Assembly: GCA_033064195.1 (NCBI GenBank)
Contig: JARBJD010000063.1
Span: forward strand, 1-64,000
Length of the DNA stretch: 64,000 nt
Source of the DNA: Blattamonas nauphoetae
Lineage: Eukaryota; Preaxostyla; Oxymonadida
Direction: 5' to 3'
Position numbers and translations under genes: made by a program. Below are positions 54,598 through 64,000 of the stretch, one piece after another (the first letter of the stretch is position 1; each line of letters begins with the position of its first letter). Under the pieces are notes generated by a model that ran no database searches, had not been told where the DNA came from, and saw nothing but the letters and a program-made list of their open reading frames with translations.

Positions 54598-55671
54598 ATG
54601 ACAACTTTAGACGCAAAGATATCCTCCTCCACGGATTCTCCTTGCCCTGGTATCTCTTCACGTTGCTTGTCATCTTCTCCAGACTCTTCTCCTTTTCTGA
54701 ATTGGAGTGAAGACGAAGATGAATCTGAATCCCAAACCGCCGTTGTCTTTCGGTCTCTCGTTGCCACGTTGAAGTTACAGCCTGCTCTTGATGATAATCT
54801 GGAAGAGAAAGCAGTGAGACTTCTCGAATCTGTGACTTCTTGTGCTCAATCGTCGGCCGATGCTTTTCTCTGCAGACTTTCGTCGCCCTCTGATGAATCT
54901 CTGACTGACTTTATACAGTCCATTGTGGTGCTCATTTCTTCACCCAGTCAGAACATAACAACTGCAGCAATGATGATGCTCAATGATCTTGTCTTTCTCT
55001 GTTCACCTCAAGTCCACCTTACCCTCGTCAAAGCTGATCTTATCCCTCAACTCGTCACATATCTCAAACCACTGTCTCTTTCCTTGACCAAAGCAGTTAA
55101 TATCAGCAGAAACCTCATTTCTTGCATCAGATGGTTAACCTGGATCGCAACACCAGGTGGTCTCGAAGATCTCGAAATTGAAGCTCCCGATGAACAGCAA
55201 GCTATTCATGAGACGGCTTTGCAGCAAGTTGTTGTCCCTTCAGAGAAGTATATCTGGCATTTGTGCGTGAACCGCTTTTCGATCATCGATGGTGACCAAT
55301 CCGACAATTTTCTGGAACTCCTCGCCAAACTCATCGAAATCTCTCCGTATTATCAACCGACAATGGATTTTATTCTTCATATGCCAATCTTTCTCACGGT
55401 CCCAAGCTGTCTGACATTCTTCAAAAATGATCGCTCAATCTATGATTTTCTGTATGAAATGGTCGATGCCCAACGGGAATGGAACGAAACAAGGAGAGAA
55501 GTTCGACAGATGGGGAAGAAAGCGGATCGAATGCTGAGAATGGAGGGCATCGAAGATGTGATTGAAGAAAGGCTGCGAAACAACCAAAACACAAATGTTG
55601 GAGAATGGATAGTGGAGTTCACGGTTCAATGGAACAACCTGCAGGGCATGAACCTTCCAGAACTTTGGTAG
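54598..55671 (+). CDS. Family B helical protein, intact (357 aa)
   Basis: The ATG is the one that follows the -37 box by the family spacing; an upstream in-frame extension to 54475 is the spacer. The protein has a Ser-rich N-terminus (about 1-35), 'SPFLNWSEDEDESES', and then paired helices with Leu, Val and Ala spacing ('LVATLKLQPALDD', 'FIQSIVVLISSPSQNITTAAMMML', 'LVKADLIPQLVTYL', 'ISPYYQPTMDFILHMPI') like armadillo or HEAT repeats. There is no signal peptide or membrane span, so it should be cytosolic or nuclear. The family is known to me only as oxymonad proteins of unknown function. This is the only family B copy here with both an ATG and an unbroken frame. Confidence 0.85.
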   Translation: MTTLDAKISSSTDSPCPGISSRCLSSSPDSSPFLNWSEDEDESESQTAVVFRSLVATLKLQPALDDNLEEKAVRLLESVTSCAQSSADAFLCRLSSPSDESLTDFIQSIVVLISSPSQNITTAAMMMLNDLVFLCSPQVHLTLVKADLIPQLVTYLKPLSLSLTKAVNISRNLISCIRWLTWIATPGGLEDLEIEAPDEQQAIHETALQQVVVPSEKYIWHLCVNRFSIIDGDQSDNFLELLAKLIEISPYYQPTMDFILHMPIFLTVPSCLTFFKNDRSIYDFLYEMVDAQREWNETRREVRQMGKKADRMLRMEGIEDVIEERLRNNQNTNVGEWIVEFTVQWNNLQGMNLPELW

Positions 55672-55940
55672 AAACAGGCCGGCACCAGCGATTCGTTCGA
55701 ACTGTTTGTGACTTGTTTTGGACAACAAACACAGTTTGTGTGATCTTTTTCGAATCTTACATCAGCTTTTCGTTTGGTTTGCCGGAACGATTGGGATTCT
55801 CTCTCGCAAGTCTCGCTAGACGGTCGCCGCACTTTCCATCTCCTTCGCCGCCGCTCTCGCACTTCCAAAGACGATTCGGAAGGGTCGAAAGGTGTAGTTG
55901 CTCAATTCATGGTCATTCTCGATCCCTGTTCCGTCGCCAG
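55672..55940. other. 3' flank of family B, duplicated
   Basis: The sequence after the stop (GAACTGTTTGTGACTTG, then TTTGTGTGATC) is shared with the flanks at 60341 and 61861. The stretch 55780-55895 matches 61965-62085. Confidence 0.5.
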
Positions 55941-56390
55941 CCACACCCCCACTCTCCTCTGCCTCTCCACTCACCACCACATCCTCCCACTCCCCTCTGC
56001 CTCTCCCTCACCACTCACACCCTCCCACTCCCCTCTGCCTCTCCCTCACCACGCACACCCTCCCACTCCCCTCTTACTCTTCCTCACCACCCACACCCTC
56101 CCACTCCCCTCTGCCTCTCCCTCACCATCCACACCCTCCCACTCCCCTCTGCCTCTCCCTCACCACCCACACTCTCCCACTCCCTCTGCGTCTCCCTCAC
56201 CACCCACACCCTCCCACTCCCCTCTGCCTATCCCTCACCACCCACACCCTCCCACTCCCCTCTGCCTCTCCCTCACCACCCACACCCTCCCACTCCCCTC
56301 TGCCTATCCCTCACCACCCACACCCTCCCACTCCTCTCTGCCTCTTCCTCACCACCCACACCCTCCCACTCCCCTCTACCTATCCCCTCT
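55941..56390. repeat. 38-bp minisatellite
   Basis: About 12 copies of CTGCCTCTCCCTCACCACCC plus ACACCCTCCCACTCCCCT. All three plus-strand frames stay open through it because the unit lacks stops, so the long frames here are not genes. A sister array lies at 62131-62664. Confidence 0.9.
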
Positions 56391-56811
56391 CCGCTCTTTG
56401 TTGCAAATGCCGGTGGCAGTCATCCTGCCTCTCACCACAGATCGCCTTCGATCTCCTCGGATGAGTGCACAGCAATACGGTTGATGACCACCTAAACAAA
56501 AAATCCCTCGATCCCCACTTCTCATCTGCTCTCGTGTCCAATTCCATCGACGGTGTTCTCCAACCCCGCGTCTTCCAGTGCACTCGATTGTTCCTCACAC
56601 TTGTACACTGGTCCTGAGTTGTGGAAGGGAACGAATCGAAGAGAATGGAAGAAATGACCGTGTGAAACCACCGCTCTTGACACATCAGCCTCCATTCTGC
56701 TCGTCATCTCACTTCATCATTCGTGGATCGTCTCAGTCTTCGTTAGCTTTATTTCTTCTTCCTTTTTGGTTGTCTGTTTCATCTCACTCTCTTTCTTTCA
56801 ACATTCGTTCA
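56391..56811. other. Spacer, duplicated at 60460-60690
   Basis: About 230 bp (56530-56760) is nearly identical to 60470-60700, immediately upstream of the promoter of the next family B gene in both cases. Confidence 0.6.
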
Positions 56812-56848
56812 GACCCATAACGAAGGTTTCTCCAAAGAACTCAGTAGA
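56812..56848 (+). promoter_or_regulatory. Family B 5' box at -37
   Basis: GACCCATAACGAA starts 37 bp before the ATG; AACTCAGTAGA adjoins it. Confidence 0.6.
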
Positions 56849-57382
56849 ATGGCGGCGATTTCCCGAAAGTTAGCCACCTCATCGAGTACAACACACCCTG
56901 ATTTGTCATCCCCTCAGTTGCCATTTTCAATGGATTGCTCACCGTTCCTGAATTGGAACGAAGACAAACTTGGATCTGCAGAAGAAAAGGCCGAAATATT
57001 TATGTCTCTTGTTGCCACGTTGAAGATTCAGCCTGCTCTTGATGATAGTCTGGAAGCGAAAGCAGTGAGACTTTTCGAATCTATGTGTTGGGGTGGTCAA
57101 GAATCAGCGGATGATTTTCTCAACAGCTTTGGACCAACCACTGACCTTTCTTCAAGAGACTTCGTACAGTGCATTGTGGTGCTCCTATCTACTGCCAGTC
57201 AAGTCATCACAACTGCAGCAATGGAGATCCTCTGTGCTCTGGTCTTGTTCTGTTCACCAATCATCAGATATTCCCTCGTCAAAGCTGATCTGATCCCTCA
57301 CATCATTGTTACTCTCAATCTTATGTCTATTACTTTGGCAGAAGCATTCGGTATCCACATCAGCGTCATGAAAAGCATCTGA
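56849..57382 (+). pseudogene. Family B helical protein, 3' half lost
   Basis: The protein starts 'MAAISRKLATSSSTTH' and follows the family through 'SPFLNWNEDKLGS', 'LVATLKIQPALDD' and 'LVKADLIPHIIVTLNL'. It stops at 57382, where the reading frame is lost; faint similarity continues for some tens of bases. The second half ('SEKY...', 'YYQPT...') is absent, and element 3 begins 105 bp further on. The N-terminal 100 residues are almost identical to the copy at 62980. Confidence 0.8.
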
Positions 57383-57487
57383 TTGCTTTATCTGCCTCAT
57401 CGGTGCAACCGCCCTCTCCAACACATTTTATTGATCGGATGGACTTCACCTTCTCAACACGTTACCTCTTCTGGAGTGTGTGACTGA

Positions 57488-58589
57488 TAGTCCCCAAATC
57501 AACCCGTACTTGTTCATCAAGTAGTACCAAGGCTAGAGATGTACCATCGAATCATATACGTGACAAGACAGATGTCGAATCTTAAATCTTTCACTTCTAG
57601 GCAAAGTTATCGATTGATCAATCCATTCATTTTTAATCCACATCATCCTTCTCTTTGCGAATAAACTGATTGAAACCAACTAAACAATCTTGAAATGAAA
57701 CACTGGGAAAGGGATCAACCAAAAGATGGTAGAAAACTGGTTAAAAAACTGAAAATGACCACTGTCTTTGATTTGACACTGTCTGTGCTTTTAGGGAAGA
57801 AAGACGCTGGAAAAGACAAGGGAGTAGAAAAAAGAAGTTCTAGTCGCTGTAGAGGAATGAATATGTTCGTGTGGAAGTCTCGAGTGAGATCAAGATCAAG
57901 AGGTCATCAATGGTCCTGCTTTGCATTTCACTGTCGTACTGCCTTCGTGGGAATCTTCAATGCCAACAGGACCAATCACTTTCGCGGCATATGAGCTGAG
58001 TCCTTCCGCAGAGCCGCCAGATCCGAACCAAAACGTACACGATGTTGAGTACAGCCAAGCTGGGCAATCACGAGGGAGGGGAAGAGAGTTGAGGGGGTGT
58101 GTGGTGAGTAAACTTCGTAAACATGTCGGGAAGGGGTTGGGTCAGAGACAGGAAGAGGTTTGAAAGATGGGTTGTGAACTGATGGTTGGAAGCATCTTGT
58201 TCCGTATTGATGGGCCAGCTTGAAATCAAGATTGGATCAAAAAAGTTTAAAATATGAGAGAAATGGATGATAAAAGGCATATTCAAGGTAAAAGCTTCAC
58301 AGAGGAGAACATGGAAGGAGAGCTGAATTTCAGACATACAAAGGCACATCTGTTGAATTAGCGAGGAGGGAGGTCTTGAGACTCAATGTTGATGCGCCTA
58401 ACAAACTCTGAGATTGTCCATGTTTGTGCATTCAGCATTTGATTTGAAAATGAACCCATTGATCCAAATAATTCATTGAAAAAGTCGCAGAATATCAATA
58501 ACTCGAGTAATGAAATGAAAAAAATATAAATCAGCAAGAAATCGTTGTTGTACGGCCTGATGAACATGTACGGCCTGATGAGGGGACTA
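57488..58589. mobile_element. TAGTCCC element 3 (1102 bp, non-autonomous)
   Basis: The ends are TAGTCCCCAAATCAACCCGT and, inverted, TAGTCCCCTCATCAGGCCGT, with CGTAC(T/A)TGTTCATCA shared just inside. TGA is duplicated at 57485-57487 and 58590-58592. CATCAGGCCGTACA occurs twice at the right end. The internal sequence is unlike elements 1 and 2 and shows no transposase; the frame at 57695-57994 is basic but unrecognised. Confidence 0.8.
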
Positions 58590-59220
58590 TGAGACGATCA
58601 TTGCGTCCATCTTCCCGCCTCTACCGCTCTCCTTCATCGCTCTTCCATTCCGCTCTCAAACGAAGAGACCTTCACTCTGTGATGGATGGAAGCAGACTGA
58701 GCGAGACATGGGTGTCGCAGGGAACGTCGGGACGAACAATTCTCGAGCTGATGTGCGACTGTCTCCAACGCTCTCCACCACACTGGACAAACACACTGAT
58801 CTTGGGCGGAATGCTGCCAGGCCTCGATTAATCAAATATTTAACTCACCTCTCTTCTTCTGCTCTCCTCGTCCTTCGTCAGTGATGGCGTTGTGTTTGGA
58901 ACAAGTTGACCGAAGTTGATGGACACATCATCGTGTGAATCGAAGAAGAGGCGCTTTCTCTTCAGCCTGAAGAGAGTCTTCTTGAGGTTTGATTGTACGG
59001 AGTGAAACAATGAACTACACTCAAGCGATGCCAGGACGCCTCTGTCACGTCTTTGTGTCGACTTTTGGACCAACTTCACATCAATTGCTCTTTCTCCATC
59101 CAGACTTTCTCCGAATTCTTCGTTTTTCTCTCTCATCATGATTTGATGTTTTGTTATTCTTTCTTCCTTGTCCAACGTCTATTTCACCTCAATATCATTG
59201 TTTCACAGATTCTTTCATCT
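58590..59220. other. Spacer with remnant shared with 53825-54035
   Basis: 58739-58935 matches the earlier spacer. The minus strand encodes 'SHDDVSINFGQL' and 'PNTTPSLTKDEE', which may be a fragment of an unidentified gene. Confidence 0.4.
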
Positions 59221-59264
59221 GACCCATAACGAAACTTTTTTGATTGAACTCAAAATCCGAGGGA
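59221..59264 (+). promoter_or_regulatory. Family B 5' box at -44
   Basis: GACCCATAACGAA starts 44 bp before the ATG, 7 bp further than in its four sisters. Confidence 0.5.
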
Positions 59265-60340
59265 ATGACAGATTTAGACTCGAAGATAAACATCTCCACT
59301 GATTCTCCTTGCCCTGGTATCTCTCCTCACTTTGCTTGTCATCTTGTGCAGACTCTTCTCCTTTCCTGAATTGGAAAAAGGGAAAACGGGAATTTGAAGA
59401 CAAAGCGGCCATTATCTTTCGGTCTCTCGTTGCCACATTGAAGTTAATGCCTTCACTTGATGACAATCTGGAAGAGAAAGCTGTGCAATTTCTCACATCT
59501 GTGAAGCCGAAGAGACAAGAAGCAGCTGATGCTTTTCTCACTAACATTGGGCAAACCATTGATGATTCGTTGATAAACTTCATCCAGTCCATTGTGGTGC
59601 TCATTTCTTCTGCCAGTCAAAACATAACAACTGCAGCAATGAAGATGCTCGATGATGTGCTTTTCTACTGTTCAACTACACTCCACCATGCGCTTGTCAA
59701 AGCTGATCTGATCCCTCAACTCGTCACATATCTCAAACCAATGTCTCTTTCCTTGACCAAAGCAGGTAATATCAGCAGAAACCTCATTTCTTGCATCAGA
59801 TCATCTGCCTGGCTCGCTACTCCGGGTGGTCTCGAAGATCTCGAAATTGAAGCTCCCGATGAACAGCAAGCTCTTCATGAGACTGTTTTGCAGCAAGTTA
59901 TGGCCCCTTCGGAGAAGTATATATGCCATTTGTGCGTGAACCGCTATTCGATCGTCGATAGAGACCTATCCGTGTATTTTCTGGAACTCCTTGCCTTTCT
60001 CCTCGAAATATGTCCATATTATCAACCAACAATGGATTTCGTTCTTCATATGCCAGTCATTCTCACGATCCCAAGTTGTCTCACGTTCATCGATACTGAT
60101 TACACAATCTGGTATTATCTGTCTTCAATGGTCAGTACCCAGCGAGAATGGAACAAGACAAGGGGATTGGAGCGACAGACGGGGAAGGCAGTGGTTCGAA
60201 TGTTGAGAATGGAGGGCATCGACGATGAACTCGAGGAAAAGTTGCAAAACGACAAAAACAGACCGTACGGAAGAGATGTTGTTGACGAAGCGATCAGATG
60301 GAACAATCTCCTGGGCATGAACCTTCCGAAACAGAAATAG
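59265..60340 (+). pseudogene. Family B helical protein, frameshifted near its start
   Basis: The ATG at 59265 gives 'MTDLDSKINISTDSPCPGIS' and then a premature end. Near 59330 two extra bases relative to the copy at 54598 move the remainder into another frame. From there the family sequence is open to TAG at 60340 ('SSPFLNWKKGKREFEDKAA', 'LVATLKLMPSLDD', 'APSEKYICHLCVNRYSIVDRD', 'WNNLLGMNLPKQK'). If translation began downstream, most of the helical domain could still be made, but no in-frame ATG lies before it. Confidence 0.75.
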
Positions 60341-60749
60341 AAACAGATCGGAACCAGCAAATGTTTCGAACTGTTTCTGGCTTCTTTTGGGCAACACACA
60401 CTGTTTGTGTGATCATTGTCGGCTCTGGCATCACCTCATGGATTCCTCGATCCCCTCCCACCATCCTCTCTCGTCTCCAATTCCATCGACGGTGTTCTCC
60501 AACCCCGCGTCTTCCAGTGCACTCGATTGTTCCTCACACTTGTACACTGGTCCTGAGTTGTGGAAGGGAACGAATCGAAGAGAATGGAAGAAATGACCGT
60601 GTGAAACCACCGCTCTTGACACATCAGCCTCCATTCTACTCGTCATCTCACTTCTTCATTCGTGGATCGTCTCAGTCTTCGTTAGCTTTATTTGTTCTTC
60701 CTTTTGGACGCAAACTTCATCTCAATCTGATTGTTTTGATTATCACTCT
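60341..60749. other. Spacer, duplicated at 56530-56760
   Basis: It holds the 230-bp block described at 56391. No gene is seen. Confidence 0.6.
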
Positions 60750-60786
60750 GACCCATAACGAACTATATCACAAAGAATCCGAAAGA
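60750..60786 (+). promoter_or_regulatory. Family B 5' box at -37
   Basis: GACCCATAACGAA lies 37 bp before the codon equivalent to the family start, which here is ATT. Confidence 0.55.
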
Positions 60787-61860
60787 ATTACAACTTTAGA
60801 CGCAAAGATATCCTCCTCCACTGATTCTCCTTGCCCTGGTACCTCTTCACGTTGCTTGTCATCTTCTCCAGACTCTTCTCCTTTTCTGAATTGGAGTGAA
60901 GACGAAGATGAATCTGAATCCCAAACCGCCGTTGTCTTTCGGTCTCTCGTTGCCACGTTGAAGTTACAGCCTGCTCTTGATGATAATCTGGAAGAGAAAG
61001 CAGTGAGACTTCTCGAATCTGTGACTTCTTGTGCTCAATCGTCGGCCGATGCTTTTCTCTGCAGACTTTCGTCGCCCTCTGATGAATCTCTGACTGACTT
61101 TATACAGTCCATTGTGGTGCTCATTTCTTCACCCAGTCAGAACATAACAACTGCAGCAATGATGATGCTCAATGATGTACTTTTCTTCTGTTCAAGTAAA
61201 CTCCAGCTTGCGCTTGTCAAAGCTGATCTGATCCCTCAACTCATCAACACTCTCTATCCACTGTCGCTTTCCTTGACCAAAGCAGTTGATATCAGCAGCA
61301 ACCTCATTTCTTGCATCAGATCATCTGCCTGGCTCGTAACGCCAGGTGGTCTCGAAGATCTCGAAATTGAAGCTCCCGATGAACAGCAAGCTATTCATGA
61401 GACTGTTTTGCAGCAAGTTGTTGTCCCTTCAGAGAAGTATATTAGCCATTTGTGTGCGAACCGCTTTTCGATCATCGATGGACAAGTATCAAAGGGCTTT
61501 ATGAATCTTCTTTCTCGTCTCCTCCGAATATCTCCGTATTATCAACCGACAATGGAATTTGTTCTTCATATGCCAATCTTTGTCACGATCCCAAGTTGTC
61601 TGACATTCTTCGAAAATAATCGGTCAATCTGGGATTTTCTGTGTGAAATGGCCGGTACCCAGCAAAGATGGAACGAAACAAGGGGATTAGAGCGACAGCT
61701 GGGGAAGACAGTGATTCGAATGTTGAGAATGGAGGGCATCGAAGATGTGATTGAAGAAAAGCTGCAAAACGACCAAAACACAAATGTTGGAGAATGGATG
61801 GTGGAGTTCACGGTTCAGTGGAACAACCTGCTGGGCATGAACCTTTCACGACGTGAATAG
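60787..61860 (+). CDS. Family B helical protein, start codon ATT
   Basis: The frame is intact for 357 codons and is nearly identical to the gene at 54598 in its first half. The start codon at 60787 reads ATT. The frame is open upstream to an ATG at 60298, through the end of the preceding gene and the spacer, but that extension is repeat sequence. Either the gene has just lost its start, or ATT or an upstream start is used. Helical motifs ('SLVATLKLQPALDD', 'VVVPSEKYISHLCANRFSIIDG', 'WNNLLGMNLSRRE') are unbroken. Confidence 0.7.
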   Translation: MTTLDAKISSSTDSPCPGTSSRCLSSSPDSSPFLNWSEDEDESESQTAVVFRSLVATLKLQPALDDNLEEKAVRLLESVTSCAQSSADAFLCRLSSPSDESLTDFIQSIVVLISSPSQNITTAAMMMLNDVLFFCSSKLQLALVKADLIPQLINTLYPLSLSLTKAVDISSNLISCIRSSAWLVTPGGLEDLEIEAPDEQQAIHETVLQQVVVPSEKYISHLCANRFSIIDGQVSKGFMNLLSRLLRISPYYQPTMEFVLHMPIFVTIPSCLTFFENNRSIWDFLCEMAGTQQRWNETRGLERQLGKTVIRMLRMEGIEDVIEEKLQNDQNTNVGEWMVEFTVQWNNLLGMNLSRRE

Positions 61861-62130
61861 ATACAGATTGGAACCAGCGAACATTTAGAACTGTTTCTGG
61901 CTTCTATTTAACGAGACACTCTGTTTGTGTGATCGTTGTCGGATCTGACCTCTCCTCATGGATTCGTTTGCCGGACAAATTGTGATTCTCTCTCGCAAGT
62001 CTCGCTCAACGGTCGCCGCACTCACATTTTCCTTCGCCGCCACTCTCCCACTTCCGAAGACGATTCGGAAGGGTCGGAAGGTGTAGTTGCCCAAGTCATG
62101 GGCATTCTCGATCCCTGCTCCGTCGCCAGC
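61861..62130. other. 3' flank of family B, duplicated
   Basis: It shares the post-stop sequence and the 61965-62085 stretch with 55672-55940. Confidence 0.5.
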
Positions 62131-62664
62131 CACAACCCCACTCCCCTCTGCCTCTGCCTCACCACCCACACCCTCCCACTCCCCTCTGCCTCTCCCTCAC
62201 CACCACACCCTCCCACTCCCCTCTGCCTCTGCCTCACCACCCACACCCTCCCACTCCCCTCTGCCTCTCCCTCACCACCACACCCTCCCACTCCCCTCTG
62301 CCTCTGCCTCACCACCACACCCTCCCACTCCCCTCTGCCTCTCCCTCACCACCCACACCCTCCCACTCCCTCTGCCTCTCCACTCACCATCCACTCCCTC
62401 CCACTCCCCTCTGCCTTTCCGCTCACCACCCACACCCTCCCACTCCCCTCTGCCTCTCCCTCACCACCACACCCTCCCACTCCCCTCTGCCTCTGCCTCA
62501 CCACCACACCCTCCCACTCCCCTCTGCCTCTCCCTCACCACCACACCCTCCCACTCCCCTCTGCCTCTCCCTCACCACCACACCCTCCCACTCCCCTCTG
62601 CCTCTCCCTCACCACCACACCCTCCCACTCCCCTCTGCCTCTCCCTCACCACCCACACCCTCCT
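62131..62664. repeat. 37-38-bp minisatellite, second array
   Basis: About 14 copies share the consensus of the array at 55941-56390; most units here have CACCACCACACC and so are one base shorter. The flanks are duplicated too, so the arrays arose with their gene cassettes and then changed length independently. Confidence 0.9.
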
Positions 62665-62942
62665 TCACCCGACATTCCACTCCGAAATGGATAGCAGGTT
62701 AAGGAAGGAGACGGAGGTGGGACTATTCGCGTTTGCAGATGAATCGGTGCGAGCACAAGTGACAGATGTCACAGTCACACCTTTGTGTCAATGTTTGAAG
62801 CGTCTTCTCGTCAAATGCTCCTTCTCCATCCTAACTACATCATCATTCTTTAATTGTCTCACTCAACCTGCTTTGATGTTTTATTCTTCCATTTACAACG
62901 TCTATTTCATCTCAATTTCATTATTTCTCAAATTCGTGTTCT
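62665..62942. other. Spacer before the last family B copy
   Basis: No gene is seen. The final 90 bp are of the family B upstream type. Confidence 0.4.
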
Positions 62943-62979
62943 GACCCATAACGAAGGTTTCACCAAACAACTCAGTAGA
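62943..62979 (+). promoter_or_regulatory. Family B 5' box at -37
   Basis: GACCCATAACGAA starts 37 bp before the ATG. Confidence 0.6.
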
Positions 62980-63968
62980 ATGGCGGCGATTTCCCGAAAG
63001 TTAGCCACCTCATCGAGTACAACACACCCTGATTTGTCATCCCCTCAGTTGCCATTTTCAATGGATTGCTCACCGTTCCTGAATTGGAACGAAGACAAAC
63101 TTGGATCTGCAGACGAAAAGGCCGAAATATTTATGTCTCTTGTTGCCACGTTGAAGATTCAGCCTGCTCTTGATGACTCTCTGGAAACGAAGGCAGTGAA
63201 AATCCTCGAATCTGCAGTTCCAGTGGATCGAGAATCAGCAGATGCTTTTCTCAACAGCCTTGGGAGAACCACTGATGAATCTGTCTCAGGATTCGTCCAG
63301 TCCATTGTGGTGCTCATTTCATCCTCAATGCTGATCTGCTCCCTCAGCTCATCATCACTCTCAATCCCCTGTCTCTTTCCTTCACCAAAGCAGAGGATGT
63401 GCACACTCCTCTCATATCAATCGTCACTCATTCTGTCAGACTCGCCAATCCGGATGGACTGAGAAGTAACGCAATTAAAGCTCCTGATGAACGGCAAGCT
63501 ATTCAGGAGACGGTTTTGCGGCAAGTTCTCGCCCCTTCAGAGAAATATCTTTACCATTTGTGCCTGAATCGCTATTCGATCGTAGATGGTGACCAATCCA
63601 TGTATTTCATGGATCTCCTCGCCAAGCTGGTCCGATTATGTCCATATTATCAACCTACAATGGAATTTATTCTTCATATGCCAGTCGTTCCCACGATCCC
63701 AAGTTGTCTCACATTCATCGAGGACGATGACTCAATCTTTTCATTCCTGGATTTCATGGTCGATACCCAACATGAATGGAACCAAACGAGGGAAGAAGTG
63801 CGACAGACGCGGAAGACCGTGGATCGAATGTTGAGATTGGAGGGTTTCGAAGATGTGATTGAGGACAAGCTGCGAAACGTCAAAAACACAGACTATGGAC
63901 AGTATATTGTTGCCGAATCGATTGACTTGAACAACCTGCAGGGCATGAACCTTCCACCATTTTGGTAA
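62980..63968 (+). pseudogene. Family B helical protein with internal deletion
   Basis: The first part, 'MAAISRKLATSSSTTH' to 'FVQSIVVLIS' (about 63330), is intact. Roughly 100 bp coding for 'TTAAM...SLVK' are then missing, and the sequence resumes at 'ADLLPQLIITLNPLSLSF' in another frame. From 63399 it is open to TAA at 63968 ('LAPSEKYLYHLCLNRYSIVDGD', 'YYQPTMEFILHMPVV', 'LNNLQGMNLPPFW'). It is a recent pseudogene, given the near identity with its sister at 56849. Confidence 0.8.
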
Positions 63969-64000
63969 AAGCAGGTAAGAACCAGCGAACGTTTCGAACT

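Noticed and set aside
55605-56495. Long Pro, Ser and His rich frames across the minisatellites at 56 and 62 kb
   Set aside because: The unit contains no stop in any plus frame, so open frames arise automatically.
1-64000. Retrovirus-like, Polinton or other capsid-bearing elements
   Set aside because: I saw no reverse transcriptase, integrase, capsid or long terminal repeat. The only transposase is the mariner one.
1-64000. CRISPR arrays, rRNA and standard tRNA genes
   Set aside because: The tandem repeats have no unique spacers of constant length, and no cloverleaf with tRNA dimensions or rRNA core was seen by eye.

Overview
The window looks like nuclear DNA of an oxymonad protist (Preaxostyla), most like Blattamonas nauphoetae. 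That placement rests on my recognition of two protein families and was not searched: (A) secreted right-handed beta-helix ectodomains joined through one membrane span to a protein-kinase-like C-terminus, and (B) helical proteins that open with an 'SPFLNW' motif. Genes are on both strands and not in operons. TAA, TAG and TGA all end reading frames. The only introns I can infer are tiny (30-41 nt) and lie in one decayed kinase gene.

Layout. 1-12.8 kb is a graveyard: a candidate structured RNA (about 1.07-1.23 kb), a mariner with identical 186-bp terminal inverted repeats (1.47-3.62 kb), a 32-bp minisatellite (3.9-4.5 kb), a broken kinase gene (6.98-8.76 kb), an orphan beta-helix scrap (9.4-9.7 kb) and a broken helical-protein gene (9.7-12.6 kb) split by a 1.1-kb element. 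12.8-51.8 kb is an array of eight family A genes. Three run leftward (12.8-15.4, 16.3-20.1, 21.1-24.9 kb) and five rightward (25.2-29.0, 30.0-33.8, 34.7-38.6, 39.5-43.2, 44.0-51.8 kb), diverging from a 256-bp head-to-head promoter. Four are open (21.1-24.9, 30.0-33.8, 34.7-38.6, 44.0-51.8 kb) and four are broken. 52.7-64.0 kb is an array of six family B copies with duplicated spacers and a 37-38-bp minisatellite; one copy is fully intact.

How they may work together. Family A proteins are predicted surface receptors: signal peptide, variable beta-helix ectodomain, acidic proline stalk in some copies, one membrane helix, basic stop-transfer and a C-lobe that keeps the APE-like motif but lacks the catalytic HRD and DFG residues, so a pseudokinase. 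Paralogues are nearly identical at both ends and diverge in the middle of the ectodomain. Seven of eight carry a GATCAA box 59-61 bp before the ATG, and family B has its own box at -37. Together this suggests co-regulated, duplicating, gene-converting families of surface and helical proteins, with broken copies as a possible sequence reserve; the roles are inferred. A new-looking group of about 1.0-1.1-kb elements with TAGTCCC tips and 3-bp target duplications has inserted three times into this material.
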